A DNA stretch of 64,000 bases from Actinoallomurus sp. GTDB taxonomy: Bacteria; Actinomycetota; Actinomycetes; Streptosporangiales; Streptosporangiaceae. The notes beneath the pieces are model-generated. The model was given only the letters and a program-made list of their open reading frames with translations, did no database searches and was not told where the DNA came from. The stretch spans positions 1 to 64,000 of the forward strand of contig JAOPYG010000293.1 of assembly GCA_025964685.1 (NCBI GenBank), given 5' to 3'. Position 1 is the stretch's first letter; the number at the start of each line of letters is the position of its first letter. This document shows positions 42,696 through 50,655 of the stretch, one piece after another. The translations under genes and the position numbers were made by a program.

Positions 42696-43835
42696 TCAGC
42701 CGTCGATGCGGTGCGGTACGAAGGAGGAGGTGTCGTCGGTGATGAGGCCGGAGGTCTCGCGGATGCCCAGGCCCGCCGACTCGTCGCCCACGACCCAGGC
42801 GCCGAGGACGGGATGCTCGCCGTCGAACTCCGGCAGCGGGCACAGCTCCTGGAAGACGAAGCCCTCGGCGCCGTACTCCCCGGGGGTGGTCTGTACGCCC
42901 TCGGGCGTCACGATGCTCATGCTCGCGCCCTCCCGGCCGAGCAGCGGCTTGCGTACGTAGGAGGTCAGCGTGCTCGGGGTGCCGAGAAAGGTCGGCAGCA
43001 GGTTGGGGTGGCCCGGGTACAGCTCCCACAGCACCACGAGAAGCGCCTTGTTCGACAGGAGCATCTTCCAGATCGGCTCGATCCACGAGGCGCGCGTGAT
43101 GTGCCGGCCGAACGGCTCGGCGACGATCCACTCCCACGGGTAGAGCTTGCAGAGCGTGCGGATCTCCGCCTCGTCGAGGTCGACGAACCGCTCGTTCTGC
43201 GCGTGCCAGCCGACGTCCTCCATCGCGATCGCCGTGGCCGGGATGCCGGCCTGCTCGGCCGTCTCCTGCAGGTAGGCGACGGTCATCAGCTCTTCGCCGG
43301 TGCCGTCCTCGGTCGTCCAGGCGAAGTGCACGGGACCGGCCGGGGAGATCTGCTTCCAGCGGTCGACGAGCCGTTCGTGGACCGAATTCCACTGGTCGCC
43401 CTCGGGGTGGACGTCCTGCAGCCAGTACCACTGCACGATCGAGCTCTCCACCAGCGCGGTGGGGGTGTCGGCGTTGTACTCCAGCAGCTTGGCCGGGCCC
43501 TCGCCGTCGTACCAGAGGTCGAACCGCCCGTAGAGGTGCGGATCGCGTCGCCGCCACGACGCCTCGATCAGCGGGCGAACCCAGGGCGGGATGCCGAACA
43601 CGTCGTACCGGCCGGTCGTCACGACGTGCTCGACCGCCGCCAGGCACATCCCGTGGAGCTCTTCGACGACCGTCTCCAGGGCGAGGACCTCGTCCATGCC
43701 GAAGACGTAGTGCACGGACTCGTCCCAGTACGGGCGGGTCAGGTGCTCAGGGTGGGAGGTGCGGTGGTACGCGAGGCCCTGCGACTCGATGATCTGAGCC
43801 CAGTCGGCCCGCGGGTCCGAGAACTCGCGCCGCAC
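42696..43835 (-). CDS. Glutathionylspermidine synthase-like ligase (YjfC/YgiC)
   Basis: 379 residues, ATP-grasp fold of the GSP_synth family. Hallmarks are GIPPWVRPLIEASW, LYGRFDLWYDGEGPAKLLEY, NADTPTALVESSIVQWYWLQ, YPWEWIVAEPFGRHI and LLPTFLG. Only the C-terminal synthetase half is present; the amidase half of E. coli Gss is absent. Such stand-alone proteins (YgiC, YjfC) are thought to ligate an amine or peptide to a partner protein. GTG start three bases after the lipoprotein stop. No spermidine genes lie nearby. Confidence 0.88.
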   Translation of the reverse strand: MRREFSDPRADWAQIIESQGLAYHRTSHPEHLTRPYWDESVHYVFGMDEVLALETVVEELHGMCLAAVEHVVTTGRYDVFGIPPWVRPLIEASWRRRDPHLYGRFDLWYDGEGPAKLLEYNADTPTALVESSIVQWYWLQDVHPEGDQWNSVHERLVDRWKQISPAGPVHFAWTTEDGTGEELMTVAYLQETAEQAGIPATAIAMEDVGWHAQNERFVDLDEAEIRTLCKLYPWEWIVAEPFGRHITRASWIEPIWKMLLSNKALLVVLWELYPGHPNLLPTFLGTPSTLTSYVRKPLLGREGASMSIVTPEGVQTTPGEYGAEGFVFQELCPLPEFDGEHPVLGAWVVGDESAGLGIRETSGLITDDTSSFVPHRIDG

Positions 43836-43838
43836 GGC

Positions 43839-44183
43839 TCAGCCGCCCCGTGAACCGGAGTGACCGCCGAAGCCGCCGCGGGAGATCACCCGGCCGCCGC
43901 GAGAGGTGATCTTGCTGCCGCGCGGGCGGATGGTGCTGCCGCGGGAGATGTAACCGCCGTGGTAGCGGCCGCCGTAGTACCAGTAGTAGCGGCCGTACGA
44001 GCCGCCGTTGTCGCAGTTGCGGTCGCCCACGACGCGGTGCGAGCCGCCGCGGGAGTTCTGGCCGTCGACGCAGGACGCGCTGGTGCCGGAGGAGCACGCG
44101 GCGAGCGTCAGCGACAGCGCGCCGACCGCGCTGAGCCGTACGGCGCCGGAGCGCATCCGCCGTCGGGCGTTCTGGGGAGGCAT
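43839..44183 (-). CDS. Gly/Ser/Arg-rich lipoprotein (YgiB-like position)
   Basis: 114 residues. Signal peptide ending LAAC with Cys30 as lipid anchor. The mature part is short and rich in Gly, Ser, Arg and Tyr: GSYGRYYWYYGGRYHGGY, then repeated S-R-G-G units near the C-terminus. I do not recognise a domain, though position resembles the YgiB/YjfM lipoproteins that accompany YgiC/YjfC ligases. It is plausibly the target of the two adjacent ATP-grasp enzymes. A second ATG at residue 10 would also keep the signal peptide. Confidence 0.8.
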   Translation of the reverse strand: MPPQNARRRMRSGAVRLSAVGALSLTLAACSSGTSASCVDGQNSRGGSHRVVGDRNCDNGGSYGRYYWYYGGRYHGGYISRGSTIRPRGSKITSRGGRVISRGGFGGHSGSRGG

Positions 44184-44233
44184 GGCCGCCGTCTTCCGGT
44201 TCCGGGGGTGGTGCCCGGTAAGTGTAGAGCGGC

Positions 44234-45094
44234 CTAGCGGATAGGGAAGCTCAGGTAGAGATCGGCGGGTTCGGCGCCCGCCGGAAGATCGCTCACCTGC
44301 CCGTCGCCGACCTCGATCACCCGCCAGGCGCCGTCGGCGCGGCGTGCCAGGTCCGTCGTGATGAACCGGCAGCCCAGGGAGCGTACGCAGGGCGCGACCA
44401 GGTCCGTACGCGGGCGGGGGTGGCGGTCAGGGCTGTCCGGATGTGGCCCGACCAGCACCGGCTCGCCATCGACCCACCAGACGCGTGCCTCGCCGCCCTC
44501 GTACCTCTCGTATTCGCGGATCACGACGCCGCCGGCAAGGTCATTGCCTTGGAGTTCGACGAACCGCGAGACGACGGCGTGCAGCCGCTCGGTGTCGGTC
44601 ACGTCGGGTACGAAACACGCTTCGTCCCACTCGTGCTTGCGCGACTTCACGTAGTCCTTGACGATCGCGGGGCCCTTGGGCAGCGGGCGTACGAGCCGGG
44701 CGAGCTTGTCCTTGTCCGGCGCCGCGCCAGGGGGCATCGGCAGCCATACGCTCGCGGGGGTGACGCCGGCGAACGTGTCGTACCAGCCCGGCAGCTCGTG
44801 CGCCTTCTGGTAGCCGTCCGGCGGCACCGCCATGGTGACCTTCCTGGCGCCGAGCGCCGAGGTCAGCGCGGAGTACTGCACGGTCGTGGCCATCCAGCCG
44901 CGGTACCAGACAGTGCCCAGGTCACGGGGCACACGGTGGACGGCCATGCCGGCGTCACCGCGCTGGAGGGCGTCATGGTCCAGGAGCGCGACGGATCCGC
45001 CGAGCGCGCGCACGGCCTCGGCCTCCCGGGTGAAGTGCTCGTCGACCCTCCGGGGGTTGAGCGGGTCGGCGCACATGAGAATGGTGACCGGCAT
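44234..45094 (-). CDS. ATP-grasp domain protein
   Basis: About 286 residues. ATP-grasp-type features are GPAIVKDYVKSRKHEWDEAC in the nucleotide-binding part and the C-terminal GAWRVIEVGDGQVSDLP, where Glu and Asp bind magnesium. It likely forms an amide or ester bond using ATP on an unknown substrate. I chose ATG 45094 (MPVTILMCADPLNP); ATG 45121 adds nine residues and follows gaaggtgg-type sequence. First gene of a leftward operon, 50 bp before the lipoprotein, divergent from recA with an SOS box between. Confidence 0.8.
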   Translation of the reverse strand: MPVTILMCADPLNPRRVDEHFTREAEAVRALGGSVALLDHDALQRGDAGMAVHRVPRDLGTVWYRGWMATTVQYSALTSALGARKVTMAVPPDGYQKAHELPGWYDTFAGVTPASVWLPMPPGAAPDKDKLARLVRPLPKGPAIVKDYVKSRKHEWDEACFVPDVTDTERLHAVVSRFVELQGNDLAGGVVIREYERYEGGEARVWWVDGEPVLVGPHPDSPDRHPRPRTDLVAPCVRSLGCRFITTDLARRADGAWRVIEVGDGQVSDLPAGAEPADLYLSFPIR

Positions 45095-45159
45095 GCTGCG
45101 CTCAGCGTAGGCCACCTTCATCGGGGTTTCAGGATGGAATCGGAGTGTCTTAGCATGAT

Positions 45160-45173
45160 CGAACACATGTTCG
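45160..45173. promoter_or_regulatory. LexA (SOS) box upstream of recA
   Basis: cgaacacatgttcg fits the actinobacterial LexA consensus CGAAC-N4-GTTCG. It lies 125 bp upstream of recA and only about 65 bp upstream of the ATP-grasp gene on the other strand, so it could repress both. The -10 candidate TAGAGT at 45176-45181 follows at once, putting LexA over the recA promoter. Confidence 0.8.
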
Positions 45174-45175
45174 GC

Positions 45176-45181
45176 TAGAGT
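45176..45181 (+). promoter_or_regulatory. Candidate -10 box of recA
   Basis: TAGAGT right after the SOS box. LexA bound there would block polymerase. A 117-bp leader would precede recA. Confidence 0.5.
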
Positions 45182-45298
45182 TGACCGCACCGAGCGACGT
45201 CATCCACACCGACGGACCGGGCTCTCGAAAACTGTCAGTGGAGCCCCGTAACGTCACCCTCGACAACAACAGTCACCGATTTCACAGGGACACCTCAC

Positions 45299-46453
45299 AT
45301 GGCAGCTAACGATCGCGAGAAGGCTCTTGAGGCTGCGCTCGCCCAGATCGAGCGGCAGTTCGGCAAGGGATCCGTCATGCGGCTGGGCCAGGAGGGGCGC
45401 CCTCCGGTCGAGGTGATCCCGACCGGTTCGATCGCCCTCGATGTCGCCCTGGGTATCGGCGGTCTGCCGCGCGGCCGCGTCGTCGAGATCTATGGCCCGG
45501 AGGCCTCCGGTAAGACGTCCCTCGCGCTCCACGCGGTCGCGAGCGCGCAGAAGAACGGTGGCATCGCGGCGTTCGTCGACGCCGAGCACGCGCTCGACCC
45601 CGAATACGCGAAGAGGATCGGCGTCGACATCGACGCCCTGCTCGTCTCCCAGCCCGACACGGGGGAGCAGGCTCTCGAGATCACCGACATGCTGATCCGC
45701 TCCGGCGCGATCGACGTCGTGGTCATCGACTCCGTCGCGGCCCTCGTGCCGCGCGCGGAGATCGAGGGCGAGATGGGCGACAGCCACGTCGGCCTGCAGG
45801 CGCGCCTCATGTCGCAGGCCCTCCGCAAGCTCACCGGCGCCATCAACCAGACCAAGACCACCGCGATCTTCATCAACCAGCTGCGGGAAAAGGTCGGCGT
45901 CATGTTCGGCTCGCCCGAGACGACCACCGGCGGCAAGGCGCTGAAGTTCTACGCGTCGGTCCGCCTCGACGTGCGCCGCATCGAGACGATGAAGGACGGC
46001 ACGGAGGCGGTCGGTAACCGCACCCGCGTCAAGGTCGTGAAGAACAAGATGGCGCCGCCGTTCAAGGTCGCCGACTTCGACATCCTGTACGGCGTGGGCA
46101 TCAGCCGCGAGGGTGGCCTCATCGACATGGGTGTGGAGCAGGGCTTCGTCCGTAAGTCGGGCGCCTGGTACACCTACGAGAACGACCAGCTCGGGCAGGG
46201 CAAGGAGAACGCCCGCACCTTCCTCAAGGAAAACCCGGACATGGCCAACGAGCTCGAGAAGAAGATCAAGGAAAAGCTCGGGGTGGGGCCGAAGCTCGAC
46301 GCCGACGCCGGCTCATCCGCGGCGCCTCTCGCCGAGGCACCGGCCGATGCGGCGGGTGTGGGCGTGGGCGCGGCCGCGGGTGCGGGCGCGGCCGGCAAGT
46401 CTGCGCCGGCCAAGCGAGGCGCCAAGGCCACCCCGAAGCCGGGCGACGTGTGA
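45299..46453 (+). CDS. recA: Recombinase A
   Basis: 384 residues. ATP-dependent strand exchange and LexA co-protease. Walker [14 protein letters not shown] is near residue 64, the DNA loop and [19 protein letters not shown] are conserved. The C-terminal tail is extended by about 35 residues rich in Ala, Gly and Lys ([19 protein letters not shown]), common in actinomycetes. A weak aggga ribosome site precedes the ATG. SOS-controlled from the box at 45160. Confidence 0.98.
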   Translation: MAANDREKALEAALAQIERQFGKGSVMRLGQEGRPPVEVIPTGSIALDVALGIGGLPRGRVVEIYGPEASGKTSLALHAVASAQKNGGIAAFVDAEHALDPEYAKRIGVDIDALLVSQPDTGEQALEITDMLIRSGAIDVVVIDSVAALVPRAEIEGEMGDSHVGLQARLMSQALRKLTGAINQTKTTAIFINQLREKVGVMFGSPETTTGGKALKFYASVRLDVRRIETMKDGTEAVGNRTRVKVVKNKMAPPFKVADFDILYGVGISREGGLIDMGVEQGFVRKSGAWYTYENDQLGQGKENARTFLKENPDMANELEKKIKEKLGVGPKLDADAGSSAAPLAEAPADAAGVGVGAAAGAGAAGKSAPAKRGAKATPKPGDV

Positions 46454-46996
46454 CCTTGACCTGACGAATGACCGATGAGCCCTCCTGGCGGGCGGCGGCG
46501 TCGCACCTCGCGCCGGACCGAGATCGGCGCGGAGTCCTTCCCCGGCGATGTCGCCCCCGCCTAGGAGTCCATCACTGGGGCCCGGGGGAGCCGCCAGAGC
46601 CGGCCGATTCGGCTGCCTGGCTCGGTCCCGCCGCTCCACGACGGCGAGTCCACGAGACATGGCGCGTCGTCCGTTGCCTTCGGGCACGGCGACCGTCGTC
46701 TGTGGGCACGGGCGGCCATCGTCCGCGGTTATGGCGACCGTCGTCTGCGGGTGGTGGCCGAGGTTTTCGAACGGGACGGCTCGCCACCCCGGCTGGTGCG
46801 ATCGGGCGACGGGCACCCGGAAGGCACACTCGATTGAACTGGCGTGTGTCCTTCCTGGGTGGGCGCACGCTCCACCGGGACAGGCGGGCGCGCGGGCTCC
46901 TGGCCGGCGTGTGCCCCGGCTTGCCGACCAGTCGCGGCGAGCCCTTCAGGCGAACGGTGACACTCGGGGATTGGCGCTAAGAGTTGGGAGGGTGTC
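46454..46996. other. 543-bp spacer between recA and recX
   Basis: No supported gene. The stretch contains a 15-bp direct repeat ggcgaccgtcgtctg at 46688-46702 and 46733-46747. An open plus-strand frame (46468-46980) has no recognisable domain and an Arg/Gly/Pro-rich translation. In many actinomycetes recX follows recA closely, so this gap is unusual. Confidence 0.5.
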
Positions 46997-47785
46997 GTGT
47001 CCACTCAGGGGGATGGCTTTGGCGGCCCTGATTCTGAGCCCGACGGACCTGGAGAGGTCACTCCTCGTCGCAGGTCGGGGCGGCGGTCTCGCGGTGCCAC
47101 CCGGAGATCGCGGAATGCCGCCGGCGGCCGGGGTACAGGGACCGCCGCATCCGGTTGGGGGTCTGAGGGGGCGGGGGCCGGTCGGGGCTCCGGAGGTGCC
47201 ACGCCGGGACGGGACCGCGCCGGTGCCCGATCGGGCCGAGACGGGAGGGATGCTTCCGGCTGGGGAGCCACCTCCGATGGTGGGCCGGCCGATCCGGAGG
47301 CGGCGGCACGGGAGATCTGCCTTCGGCTGCTGAGCTTCTCACCCCGTACTCGCGCGCAGCTCGCCGACGCGTTGCGGCGCAAAGGGGTGGCCGATGAGGT
47401 CGCCGATCAGGTGCTGGGGCGGTACACCGAGGTCGGCCTGATCGACGACGAAGCCTTCGCGCGCGCATGGGTCCAGTCACGCCACGCCGGCCGCAGCCTC
47501 GGACGCCGTGCACTGGCCGCCGAGCTGCGGCAGCGGGGAGTCGCCGACGACACGGTGAAGGAGGCGGTCGAGGAGCTCGCCCCCGAACAGGAAGAGTCCG
47601 CCGCCCGCGAACTCGTCGCCAAACGAATGGCCGCCACCCGCGGCCTGGACCCGACCAAACGCACCCGCCGCATCCTGGGCGTACTCGCCCGCAAGGGATA
47701 CCCCAGCGGCCTGACCTACCGCCTCGTACGCGAGGCCTTTGAGAACGAAGGCATCGACGACCCCGACGTCCCCTTCGAGGACTGA
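46997..47785 (+). CDS. recX: RecX regulatory protein
   Basis: 262 residues. The C-terminal ~160 residues are RecX (ICLRLLSFSPRTRAQLADAL, GLIDDEAFARAWVQSRHAG, LGRRALAAELRQRGVA), which inhibits RecA filament growth. The N-terminal ~98 residues are an unusual Gly/Arg/Ser-rich low-complexity extension (GWGSEGAGAGRGSGG). GTG start after ggaggg. Separated from recA by 543 bp, so it may have its own promoter. Confidence 0.93.
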   Translation: MSTQGDGFGGPDSEPDGPGEVTPRRRSGRRSRGATRRSRNAAGGRGTGTAASGWGSEGAGAGRGSGGATPGRDRAGARSGRDGRDASGWGATSDGGPADPEAAAREICLRLLSFSPRTRAQLADALRRKGVADEVADQVLGRYTEVGLIDDEAFARAWVQSRHAGRSLGRRALAAELRQRGVADDTVKEAVEELAPEQEESAARELVAKRMAATRGLDPTKRTRRILGVLARKGYPSGLTYRLVREAFENEGIDDPDVPFED

Positions 47786-48520
47786 ACCCCGACCGTCACC
47801 TGCGGCACCATCCGCCGCGCGCTGGTCGTCGGGTGCCATGCGTCGGCGGCCGCGCTGTGTCGAGGCTGCCGTGTGCCGCCTGAGGAGTGCTGCACGCTGC
47901 CCACCGCACCCCATCCGCCGCCCGCGGTCGTGACCTACGACCCGTGGCCATGGCCGAGAGAGGGCGGCGGGTGTTCCGGGCGGCGGCCCTTAGGCGTGAC
48001 CGGCGGGTCGTCATCACCTCTACACGGTGGTCGGCTTACCCGTCCGGACGTGCGGCGAGTCAAGATCGGCTGGGCCGAAGCCCCCTCTCAAGGGGGTGAT
48101 TTCGCTTACACCGAAGGCACCGTTCGGGCTGGATGGCAGGCCATCAGGAGGCCTGTCTGCCCCGGTGATGTGGGGCGTTTCTACTATCTGCATGCCACAT
48201 GCAACGAATCATCCGGAACGCGGAGTCTTTCCTTGCCCATTACCTCCCCGACGCTTACGGTTACGGCAGTGAGGAGTTACTCCGCGCAGTGCGGATTGCC
48301 ATACGACCGTTGACGTTGACGAGCTGAGAGGTGGTCCGGCCGGCCCCCCTATGGCCGGTTGGTTCTGATTTGAAGGGTTCCGGCGGGAGTCCGGAGCCCC
48401 GGAAGGTCGTGTCCCGGCTCGCCCCCCGTCAGCGGCCCGGCGTACCCACGGCGCGCCCGTAACCCCTCACGTGCTGCCTTGGCGTTAGGCGGCGTCGGAG
48501 TCGAGAAAGGGGTCAGTGCC
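47786..48520. other. 735-bp spacer before RNase Y gene
   Basis: Only a candidate 42-codon frame at 48199 is noted (separate entry). Other frames are composition-driven. Inverted repeats at about 48080 (ccccctctcaaggggg) and 48335-48360 (ccggccggc..ggccgg) could be terminators. The composition is less GC-rich around 48180-48330. Confidence 0.45.
48199..48327 (+). CDS. Candidate 42-residue small protein
   Basis: ATG to TGA, 42 residues: MQRIIRNAESFLAHYLPDAY, then GYGSEELLRAVRIAIRP. It reads like a helical protein and lies in a locally AT-richer patch. No ribosome site precedes it and no homologue is known to me, so chance is possible. An upstream in-frame stop limits it. Confidence 0.3.
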   Translation: MQRIIRNAESFLAHYLPDAYGYGSEELLRAVRIAIRPLTLTS

Positions 48521-50116
48521 GTGATCTTCGTTGTCATAGGTGCGGCACTGCTCGTCATCGCGATGTTCGTCGTCCTTGGCTTCGTGTTGCTCCGGAGGTT
48601 CCTCGCCCGGTTGGTCACGGCGGTCAAAGGCACGGGACGGACCGACGAGGAGACCAGCGCTCATCGGGACGCGGACGAGATCGTAGCGCGGGCGAACGCT
48701 CAGGCGCAGGCGATCGTTTCCGAAGCCGAAACGAAGGCGAAGGACGTCTCCGCGGCGACGCGCGCCGACACCGAAAAAGAGGTCAAGGCGCTCAAGGACG
48801 ACCTCCGCCCGGTGCGCGAGGACCTGGAGCGCCGGGAGATCCGGCTTGCCGAGCGTGAGCAGCGGCTCGATGACGAGATCCGGCGTCTCGAGGAGCGCGG
48901 CCAGAAGCTCGATGAGGTCAAACAGTCGCTGAAGGAACGCAAGGCCGAGCTGGAACGCGTCGACGAAGAACGCCAGCAGGTCCTCGAACAGGCCGCCGGG
49001 CTCACCTCCGACCAGGCCAAGACCGAGCTCGTCACGGTCATCGAGAACCAGGCCAAGCGCGAGGCGGCGCTGATCGTCCGGGACATCGAGAGCGAGGCGC
49101 GCGAAGAGGGCGAGAAGCGCGCCCGCAAGATCGTGACGCTGGCGATCCAGCGGGTGGCGACCGAGCAGACCGCCGAGTCCGTCGTCTCGGTGCTGCACCT
49201 TCCCAGTGACGAGATGAAGGGCCGCATCATCGGCCGCGAAGGCCGTAACATCCGGGCGTTCGAGACGGCCACCGGCGTCAACCTGATCATCGATGACACC
49301 CCCGAAGCGGTCCTGCTGAGCTGCTTCGACCCCGTACGCCGCGAGGTCGGCCGGCTCACGCTCGAAAAGCTCGTCCTCGACGGCCGGATTCACCCGCAGC
49401 GTATCGAGGAGATCTACGAGCACAGCAAGACCGAGGTCGACCAGCTGTGCGTACGCGCCGGTGAGGACGCCCTCGTGGAGCTCGGGATCACCGAGATGCA
49501 CCCGGAGCTGATCGCCCTGCTCGGCCAGCTGCGCTACCGCACGTCGTACGGGCAGAACGTCCTGAAGCACCTCATCGAGTCGGCGCACATCGCCGGCATC
49601 ATGGCCGCCGAGCTCCGGCTGCCGACCGTGCTCCTCAAGCGCTGCACGCTCCTGCACGACATCGGCAAGGCGCTCACCCACGAGGTCGAGGGCAGCCACG
49701 CGCTGATCGGCGCGGAGATCGCCCGAAGGTACGGCGAGGAGGAAGACGTCGTCCACGCCATCGAGGCGCACCACAACGAGGTCGAGGTCCGCACGGTCGA
49801 GGCCGTGCTCACCCAGGCCGCGGACTCCATCAGCGGAGGTCGCCCCGGAGCCCGCCGCGAGTCCCTCGAGGCGTACGTGAAGCGGCTCGAACGCCTGGAG
49901 GAGATCGCCACCGAACGCGACGGTGTCGAGAAGGTCTTCGCGATGCAGGCCGGCCGCGAGATCCGCGTCATGGTCCGCCCCGACTCGGTCGACGACATCC
50001 AGGCCCAGGTCATCGCGCACGACATCGCCAAGCAGGTCGAAGAAGAACTCACCTACCCCGGCCAGATCCGCATCACCGTCGTACGGGAGTCCCGCGCCAC
50101 CGAGTTCGCTCGCTGA
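48521..50116 (+). CDS. rny: Ribonuclease Y
   Basis: About 531 residues. Membrane-anchored endoribonuclease that starts mRNA decay. One N-terminal helix (VVIGAALLVIAMFVVLGFVL), a long coiled coil (about 30-190), the KH domain (GRIIGREGRNIRAFETATGV) and the HD domain (LLHDIGKALTHEVEG) are in the RNase Y order. GTG 48521 after aaagggg gives a normal N-terminus; an in-frame TTG at 48479 is less likely. RNase J is also present in this window. Confidence 0.94.
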   Translation: MIFVVIGAALLVIAMFVVLGFVLLRRFLARLVTAVKGTGRTDEETSAHRDADEIVARANAQAQAIVSEAETKAKDVSAATRADTEKEVKALKDDLRPVREDLERREIRLAEREQRLDDEIRRLEERGQKLDEVKQSLKERKAELERVDEERQQVLEQAAGLTSDQAKTELVTVIENQAKREAALIVRDIESEAREEGEKRARKIVTLAIQRVATEQTAESVVSVLHLPSDEMKGRIIGREGRNIRAFETATGVNLIIDDTPEAVLLSCFDPVRREVGRLTLEKLVLDGRIHPQRIEEIYEHSKTEVDQLCVRAGEDALVELGITEMHPELIALLGQLRYRTSYGQNVLKHLIESAHIAGIMAAELRLPTVLLKRCTLLHDIGKALTHEVEGSHALIGAEIARRYGEEEDVVHAIEAHHNEVEVRTVEAVLTQAADSISGGRPGARRESLEAYVKRLERLEEIATERDGVEKVFAMQAGREIRVMVRPDSVDDIQAQVIAHDIAKQVEEELTYPGQIRITVVRESRATEFAR

Positions 50117-50153
50117 GCGGCGAGGGTCGCTCGGCCGTGCGGACGCGCCGCGC

Positions 50154-50609
50154 CTAGTCGCCGTGTACGCGCTGCCGTTGGGCGAGGCGGCGCCGGAGAC
50201 CTCGGCGCATTCGCGCTGAGGCGCCCGGCAACGCGGCAAGAGGCTCGACCTCCTCGGGTGTCAGCTCGGGCCGGTCGGCGAGCGCCAGCGCAGCCGCGAA
50301 CGGCCGGATCGTCGATGTCCGCAGCCGAGACTCGAGCTCTCCCAGCACAGTGAGCAGAACCCCGCGGTCGGCATTCGGATGCTCGACTATCAACCGGAGG
50401 AGCCGATTGTCGTTCCACGCGCTGTCGCGCTTCGAGCACAGCTCACCGAGCAGATGCGCGGGCGTACGCGGATGAGAGGCCACGGCCTGCCAGACGAACG
50501 TGTACGGGCAGCGAGCGAGATGGCCCAACATGCCGTCGCCGGCCTCCGGGTGAGAGGCCGCGGCAAGGTAGTCCGCAGGCGTGTGAAGACCTAGGCCGTC
50601 CACGTCCAT
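50154..50609 (-). CDS. Small repeat (LRV/HEAT-like) protein, unknown
   Basis: 151 residues. Repeats of A-x-H-P-x-T-P-x-x-L-L (VASHPRTPAHLLGELC; AAASHPEAGDGMLGHLARC; IVEHPNADRGVLLTVLG) suggest a leucine-rich-repeat-variant or HEAT-like helical solenoid. ATG 50609 follows aggag at good spacing. Converges on rny, and lies 46 bp downstream of the S9 peptidase on the same strand. Function unknown, perhaps protein-binding. Confidence 0.65.
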   Translation of the reverse strand: MDVDGLGLHTPADYLAAASHPEAGDGMLGHLARCPYTFVWQAVASHPRTPAHLLGELCSKRDSAWNDNRLLRLIVEHPNADRGVLLTVLGELESRLRTSTIRPFAAALALADRPELTPEEVEPLAALPGASARMRRGLRRRLAQRQRVHGD

Positions 50610-50655
50610 GGCCCCACTCCTGCCGATCCAGCGGCGCACCCGGACGCCGGTGCGC

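Noticed and set aside
46468-46980. 170-codon frame between recA and recX
   Set aside because: Arg/Gly/Pro-rich, no domain, no good ribosome site; overlapping antisense frames are equally open.
47873-48313. 146-codon frame before RNase Y
   Set aside because: Composition-driven and without a ribosome site; the shorter 48199 frame is the only one with protein-like sequence.
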